Below are positions 58,301-64,000 of a DNA stretch of 64,000 nt, in pieces. The stretch is from Protopterus annectens (Eukaryota; Chordata; Ceratodontiformes; Protopteridae): the NCBI RefSeq assembly GCF_019279795.1, contig NC_056732.1, positions 1,074,039,240-1,074,103,239 of the forward strand, in the 5' to 3' direction. A program made the position numbers and the translations under genes. The notes under the pieces were generated by a model. The model saw only the letters and a list, made by a program, of their open reading frames with translations, was not told where the DNA came from and ran no database searches. The first letter of the stretch is position 1. Each line of letters starts with the position of its first letter.

Positions 58301-59653
58301 TGTACTTACCTTTTCTGTCCTTTTCCTCTAGTCTCCTTCTTCCCTAACTCTATTCCTATCTACCTCCTCTATACATCCTTCCCTTTTACATGGACTAATT
58401 TCCTAAATTTTCTTTTCCCTTTCTTGTACCTTTATGTTTTAATATTTTCATTATTCTTATATTAGCTTTTTTGTGATTTTATATATTTTCTAGCTAAATC
58501 TGAATGATATATTATATACTTGTAAGTTACTTTTTTCTAGTTCATCCTCTAATATGTACATTTTCTTGCATATTTTGTACTATGAGTATCCTACGTGTTT
58601 TTTGGTGGAAATTTTCTCCCCAAGCCTCTGCTGAAAAAGAGCACATGCCCAGTTGGACTATCCCAAGTCAACAAATGTCAAATAAATAAATAATACTCTC
58701 CATGACACTGACATTGTGGATCGGTACCGTACTGGCAGGGACACCATGCAGCAAATCATGGAAAAATGTGTCGGCCTCATCTGTAGCCCCACGGGCGTCA
58801 TGAAGTACCAGTCCCAGCAAATACCAAGCTATGCAAGGCTTTATGTATATAAGCTATATGGACCTTTCAGCGACATACCATGGACACAATGAAGGGGGGT
58901 TATCTCTGGCAACTGACTCAAGAATACTCCATCAGTTCTTGATGCCATGCTTCAGCATGCGGGAAAGCATTTGTGGTTCCATGGACCCAAGAAAAGACAG
59001 CCAACACCATGTGGGACTTTTATGAGATATCCCATCTCCCTGAGGTAATGGAGAAAGCAGACTGTATGCACACTGAAATAAAGGCCCCACTTGGAGAACT
59101 AGGAAGGAGATACTTGAAATGAAAATGGTATCACTTCATCAATTGCCATGTGGTCTGTAATGGACAGGATATTACCTATGATGTGTCTGCAGGACACTCG
59201 AGCAGTTTTCATGACTCCCACATATGGCACACATGTGACCTGTACCAATGGTTTGCAAGGGGTGACAAGGACGTTTTCTTGGTGATTCAGGATATGTCCT
59301 GGAATAGTAATTTACACAATCAAACATACCATGAGTACAATTGTGCGCTATCAAAAAACAGAAACATTACTGAGCATGTGTCTGGGATGCTGAAAACACA
59401 CTTTCACTGTCTGGATACATTTAATGGTGTCCTGAAGTATGACCATACCACATGTGCCAAAACACTGACTGTGTGTACAATGTTACACAATATTATACTA
59501 AGAAGCTGTTACAGCAGAGTGGGCTGTTACACGGGCAGCAGTTACCAGCACAACATGCACTGGAGGAGCCAAAGGAGGAGTCAACAGCAAGGGATGACAT
59601 TGCCAGAAGGAGGCAGGCACAGTATGCCATGGCAAATGGCAAATAGCAAATAG
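55375..59653 (+). pseudogene. Harbinger transposase (HARBI1-like), split by a LINE
   Basis: N-terminus at 55375-55490 (MLGVAAANVNEYL, then a basic RQPRSCRV) matches the start of the transposase at 27396 (MLGAALAIINQHV, RRRRRVYRPRV). The gene resumes after the LINE at 58703 with LHDTDIVDRYRTGRDTMQQI, matching LHEQEIEYYRVDRDLLQQI. The DDE part is decayed: EKADCMHTEIKAP for GAIDCTHIHIKAP, SSFHDSHIW kept, VIQDMSW for VGDAGY, NITEHVSGMLKTHFHCLDT for NIIEHVFGMLKSWFRCL. At least three frame changes and several stops occur; not functional. The first part now forms a fortuitous 149-codon frame with the LINE endonuclease. Confidence 0.83.
55503..58699 (+). mobile_element. L2-like (CR1-group) LINE, 5'-truncated
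   Basis: Starts inside the endonuclease (SQKKGGSVAIMY, then TYIPPGDNIPLLEQIL, ETIILGDVSINFL). RT blocks: PIHKGGN near 56776, QHGFRPHHRTTAALLSFTNS (56930), LSKTFDTVYHS, MGVPQGSILGPLLFNIF and IQYADDSTIIT (57290; YADD kept), ILNPKKTKLLLF, then a C-terminal region. The 3' UTR (TTTTCTCCCCAAGCCTCTGC; CAACAAATGTCAAATAAATA) matches the element at 8309 and SINE tail b. It carries several stops and frameshifts. It sits in the Harbinger transposase; CCATGA at 55497-55502 and 58700-58705 is the likely target-site duplication. Confidence 0.87.
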
Positions 59654-60061
59654 GTAGCAGATATACTACAGTAAAAATGATGCACACAACACCAACACCA
59701 GACTGTGCTACTCAAGCATAGTCTGGCTATGCTGTGCATCAGACATAGACAACTCCAGTAATAATGTACAGGGGGGGGGGGGTCACAGTTATCATTTGCA
59801 CAGGTGGAGAACGAAGTACAGAACTGCATGTCTTTCACAGGGGAGTGTGTAAGTATGAGTGCTGAGGAGTATAAAAATAAAAATAATGTTTAAGGGAAAT
59901 GTCAGAACTGGTATTGGATGGATTAATGTCAAGAAGGGTTGGGGGTCAATGGATGGATGGATGTGATGTGCTGCAGGCTGTGATGGTGTGAGTGCTGGTC
60001 TGCAGGGATACAGCCTCAGCAGTCAGTGCAGCACAGCAGCTCGGCATGCATGGCAGAGGTT
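59654..60061. other. Harbinger intergenic part
   Basis: Lies between the 3' ends of the convergent transposase and Myb-like genes. A run of 12 G at 59771-59782 followed by TCACAG resembles the G-run at 28962. Confidence 0.45.
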
Positions 60062-60882
60062 TCAGTATCTCGTGGAAACCCCTGTCCATGGTTCATGTGA
60101 GCCGGATCTGCCAGGAGTTGCACTGGATATATTACAACCCTGGCTAGATGCTGGTGTGCTGTGTGTCCTCAGGAAACATCTGCTAGGAGATGTGCAACCA
60201 TGATGACAGCCATGACCACTGGAACAGCCTCTCTTGGGAGTAGGCACCTCCACAATAGACATTGTTGTAGAAGTGCTATCACTGCAAGAGAGGAATCTGC
60301 ACATCCACGGCCACATTAGCTAATATCTGTGGATGTAGTAGATGGCTGCCTTTGAGGATGGCCCCTCACCACTGGCAGGCAAGCCAGAGAAGACACTACA
60401 TGTTCCACTGTGGGATTCAGTTTATCAAAGGAATCACATAAATGGGACATGCACTCCAGTAGATCAGCATGTACACCCAGGATTACCCTCACTATCTCTG
60501 TCATGGCTGTGGTTGCTCTAGCCTGTACTTCTACAATGGCCCTGCACATACATTGGGTTGCAGCCATTAACACACCAACCAGAAAAGAAGGGCAGCAGCC
60601 ACATCCCTGGTCAGCAACATTACCACCCCCTCCCCCAGTGTGGATCTCTCTTCCCTGAACTATAATGCCTCCATCAACCTGTCCTCTCTTTGATGTTTGG
60701 GGTATCCAGAGGAGGACAGACTGCATCCATGGTCTGTGTTGGGGATGGGGAATCACACTTCTTTGTCAAATACACACTCTGAACCCACAAAATGTGCCAG
60801 CTCATCCCCTCCATCATTATCAGGGGCTACAGATTCTGTAACATCATATGGAGGCAGTTCCACAGTGCTAGGGACTAGGTAA
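60062..60882 (-). pseudogene. Harbinger Myb-like gene, C-terminal part
   Basis: Minus-strand remnant of the accessory gene of the same Harbinger copy, convergent with the transposase. From the right: VELPPYDVTESVAPDNDGG (acidic middle part, after 60882), then MTEIVRVILGVHADLLECMS followed by LCDSFDKLNPTVEHV, the helical C-terminal segment equivalent to the DLAGAIRNYTEVIDRRW part of the copy at 5290. The SANT-like domain was not found and would lie to the right. Stops and at least one frame change are present. Assignment rests on layout and context more than on strong motifs. Confidence 0.55.
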
Positions 60883-61089
60883 GGAATCATCTATGAATGT
60901 GCCAAAGCACAAAAGATCCAGTGTGAGTATGACCAAGCACCATAACTAGATATGCAACTGAAATTTTTGTAACTATAAACACGATAAAAAAATATTACCC
61001 ATGTCCCTACCTTGTGTACCTGTAAACCATAAGTCAGCTACATTTACTTGAGTAAGTGACTAAAAAGTAAAGGGATGTTGCAAGTATTA
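60883..61089. other. Short spacer
   Basis: AT-rich, nothing recognised; presumably the right part of the Harbinger copy, cut by the CR1 fragment. Confidence 0.4.
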
Positions 61090-62161
61090 AAAAGTAATAT
61101 ATACAAAGCCATAGAAAGACTTATCATGGAATTAATCAGTCATGACATTGGGAATCTCCAAACACTGGACCCATCTCATGTAAGGACAGGTCATGCTTAG
61201 CCATCCTGGTGAATTTTTTTAAAAAGGTCTCCAAATCAATGGATTAAGGCAAAACAGTACATACCCCATACCTCGACTTTGCCAGACCTTCTGACACAAT
61301 TCCCCACTCAGGCATAGTAGAAAAGCTAAATAAACTGGGAATAAACACCTATGCCACATCCAGATTGTGAAGTGGCTCACAGATAGGATGCAAAACATCA
61401 AAACAGGGGAAGTTACATCCACAAAGTGACCAGTGATCAGCGGAGTCCCACAGGGATTTGAGCTGGGACGTCTCCTGTTTTGCATCTACTTTTCTGAAGT
61501 AAAACTCAATTCCAAAGGACTCTGGCTAACTAAGTTTGAAGATGACTACAAACTAGGAACAGTTATTGACTCCACAAATGACTTAGCCATCCTGAAGGAA
61601 ACTTTGTCCCAAATAAATAACTAGTGCTAAAATCACTGACTGAAACTAAATGTCAAAAACATTTTTTATAATCTTTGAGAAGTCATTTATTCCAAGGAAC
61701 TACCACGTTAACTATACACCCCTAACAGCTGACCCAAATTATTTAGGATTTGGGAACTTATGTGGACAGTGAATTAACTTTTGTCCAGCATGTGTTCATT
61801 GTTGTAAGAAAGTCCTTCTAAATTGCAGAGCTTGTAAACAAAGGGATTGTGTCTAGATCTAGGGATGTCATTGGCCCCCTTTAATTGGCTTTCATTAAGC
61901 CAATCACTGAATATAATGCTGCCTTTGGGATGTATCTATCCAAATATGTGCAGCAACATTCATACAGATACCTTACTAAAACTATATAAGGCATAAACAC
62001 ATGTTCTATATGGACCAACTGAAACCCCTGTCACTATAGTCAGTATCCTACAGACTGCTAAGACATGACCTGCGTCTGGTATACAAGGCATCTTCTAACC
62101 CAGTATTAATGGATTTACTTTATATCAGCAAGTCAAATGGCATCAGAAATACTTGACCTAG
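61090..62161 (+). mobile_element. CR1-clade LINE copy I, 3' part
   Basis: Begins inside the RT (KAIERLIMELISHDIGNLQT near 61105), then ISGVPQGFELGRLLFCIYF (61433) and TKFEDDYKLGTV (FADD to FEDD), then decayed C-terminal sequence to SNPVLMDLLYISKSNG near 62130. The 3' end is cut by the L1-type LINE at 62162, so its tail should lie beyond the window. Confidence 0.75.
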
Positions 62162-64000
62162 AGGGGCGTGGCCAAGGATGAACACAGGATAGCAGCAGAT
62201 TTCTTCAGCTCCACCAATTTCATTACATTGACAGGAATTAATTACTTAAAAAATTAATTCTTGAGGTAATTTTCTTTCTAAATATGTTTGTTTTATATAG
62301 TTCTTGAACTATATCTAAAAAAGAAAGGAAATCTTAATAATATTCCTGTCAGAAATTACTTTGGAAATTTTCCTGTCAGTTTATCAGTCTGAAATGAGTT
62401 CCAGTAAGACAAATTCTCAAGACTCCAGCATCAAGAAAGAACTTCAGTCTCTGATAATTATAGTCCAGCAACTTACTGCTAAGATGGATAAAATGGATAC
62501 TAAAATAGACACTTTCATAGAAAAAACTACAAAACAAATAGACTTGTTACATATGGACCTGCAACAACAGAAGATCCAGATGACAGGCATAGAAGAAGCT
62601 GTGAATGACATGGAAAATAAAATACAAGAACAGGAAATCAACATTGAGTTTCTGCTGAAACAAAATACACATTTACAAACAAAGCTGGATGACCTGGAAA
62701 ATAGATCTAGGCTAATAACATTAGGATTTTTGGACTGCCAGAAAATATTGAAGGTAACAATATTACTTCTTTTTTAACAACATGGCTCCCTAAAAGTTTA
62801 GATTTACCAGAAGCATTCTCTTTTGGTATCGAAAGAGCACATAGATCTATAGCTAATACTAACTCTAACAAAAACTATCCTAGATCAGTTATAGTTAGAT
62901 TTCTATCATCTTTGATAAAGAGATGGTTCTTAAATCTGCTTGGGCTAAAGCTCCTGTTAAGTTTAATGAGACAACTGTGCGTTTTGACAATGACTATTCT
63001 TCCATGGTAATTGCTAAAAGAAAAGTTTTTCTGCCACTAATAAGGGAGCTTAAAAAGCACAGTTTAAAACATACCTTCTGTTTCCTGCCAAGCTTAAAAT
63101 CTTCCTTCCTGATGGTCCTAAGGTCTTCGATGATTTAGACTCTGCTTTACTGTTTGTCAAAGAAAAAAGGATTTTGGATAAAATAGAAGAAATGGAATGG
63201 GCTAGTTCTTCATTAAAGAGATTGGCAACTGAAGCTTCCTGGAAGACTTCAGAGAAGAAGAAGAGACTAAAAAACAAATGATTTGTTATATGTTTTTTCT
63301 CTCTCATCATTTTAGTTCATTATTAATCTTTTTGAATATAGTTCCTGCATTTCCAGAAAGCCAGAAATATTTTGGAAAAGATTTAAGTTATTCTCTATGT
63401 GCAAAGAAATGTTTTGTTTCATAACCAGTTAAAATGCCTGAGGATTTAATGGCAGGCTGTGACTCGATTTGTTTTTCTTTCTGAAAAAAGTAAGGTTAGT
63501 AATTTGATACATTTTTTTATCTTTACCTTTTTTTTTCCTTCTTCTTTTATTATTTTCTTTGTTTAAACAATGACATTCTATTTAGATTATGTAGTGGGTA
63601 AAGGGTGGGGGAGGGCAGGGAGAGAACAGTAATGAAAATATCATTAATAGAATAATAACATATTTATTTCTTGTAAAAGTTTATAAGTTCTTCAAATGCT
63701 ATTTCTAATTATACTTTCTTGATTATACTGCTTATGCTTGTTTGTAAATAATCTGTCATGCTTTAACTAATAATAATCAGAACTAAATAAGAGTAAATAA
63801 TATGTTTTATTTTTAACTCTATTAATATAAACAGTAAGTAACATTCCATTGTATATACTTCTTACAGCTTTCTCTTACATTTTTTATTTCTGCCTCACTC
63901 CCTTTTATTTTCTACTCTCTTTTTCTTTTCTTTATTAATATATAGAAATGCTTTAGACTGTGTGGGCACAGTGAATAATAGGATTTGTATGAAAATTGAG
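62162..64000 (+). mobile_element. L1/Tx1-type LINE, 5' end
   Basis: Starts with GGGGCGTGGCC, a common beginning of L1-superfamily 5' UTRs, inside CR1 copy I. It contains ORF1 (62394-63281) and AT-rich inter-ORF sequence to the window end; ORF2 is not reached. From 63282 on no open frame is recognised. The presence of the 5' UTR suggests a copy that was full length at insertion. Confidence 0.75.
62394..63281 (+). pseudogene. L1-type ORF1 (coiled coil, RRM, CTD)
   Basis: ORF1p of L1-type LINEs is a trimeric RNA-binding chaperone that packages the LINE RNA. The start MSSSKTNSQD at 62394 is chosen over the in-frame ATG at 62361 because it begins the typical Ser/Thr-rich leader; both are possible. 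A long heptad-like coiled coil runs from QSLIIIVQQLTAK to KLDDLENRSR. In the next frame come NNIRIFGLPENIEG and FGIERAHRS and PRSVIVRF (RRM), then DKEMVLKSAW, and in another frame PAKLKIFLPDGPKVF and ALLFVKEKR (C-terminal domain), ending EKKKRLKNK with TGA at 63279. About three frameshifts break it. Confidence 0.82.

Overview
This window reads as intergenic DNA from a large, repeat-rich vertebrate genome, most likely a non-amniote. The evidence is a mix of CR1-clade, L2-like, RTE and L1/Tx1-type LINEs, tRNA-derived SINEs of V-SINE type, PIF/Harbinger DNA transposons that carry both a transposase gene and a Myb-like gene, and many CA/TA microsatellites. No host protein-coding gene, rRNA or functional tRNA gene could be supported. 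Lungfish, amphibian or an early-branching ray-finned fish are the options I would consider; the sequence alone does not decide.

Layout. 1-6.5 kb: quiet DNA with TA repeats, then a decayed two-exon Harbinger Myb-like gene (2984-5723, +). 6.6-12.2 kb: an old CR1 copy (+) split by an RTE LINE 3' fragment and by a 3.5-kb L2-like LINE (-) whose ORF2 is still open for 958 codons. 12.35-13.49 kb: a tandem array of about 225-bp units. 13.7-21.9 kb: a stack of CR1 copies inserted into one another, one with a 5' inversion. 22.2-24.9 kb: another CR1 copy, itself interrupted by a foldback element whose two arms each carry a hammerhead-ribozyme-like motif. 25-30 kb: short tandem repeats, a tRNA-like SINE head, a HARBI1-type transposase gene (-) with only two in-frame stops, and a cluster of palindromes, direct repeats and a small MITE. 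30.4-33.65 kb: a long CR1 copy (-). 33.7-49 kb: mostly sequence in which I recognise nothing, with microsatellites, several SINEs, a hAT-like MITE nested in a SINE, and an old L2 fragment. 49.3-54.26 kb: a nearly complete CR1 (+) with the GDSL-esterase ORF1 and ORF2, interrupted by a tail-to-tail SINE pair and by a second CR1 fragment. 55.4-60.9 kb: a Harbinger element with transposase (+) and Myb-like gene (-), the transposase split by another L2-like LINE. 61.1-62.16 kb: a CR1 3' fragment (+). 62.16-64 kb: the 5' end of an L1/Tx1-type LINE with ORF1, running off the window.

How the parts relate. The SINEs share one tRNA-derived head and central body but have three different 3' tails. One tail matches the 3' end of the L2-like LINEs here, another the 3' end of the RTE fragment, so SINEs and likely partner LINEs lie in the same window. 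CR1 copies end in an octamer repeat (GGTTCATA on the minus strand), the usual style of CR1 ends. The most unusual observation is the pair of hammerhead-like motifs at 24.26-24.31 and 24.69-24.74 kb; the next are the layered CR1 insertions and the 2A-like GDIHPNPGP motif in front of the long LINE ORF2. All coordinates of repeat boundaries were read by eye and are good to a few bases where target-site duplications are given and to tens of bases elsewhere.
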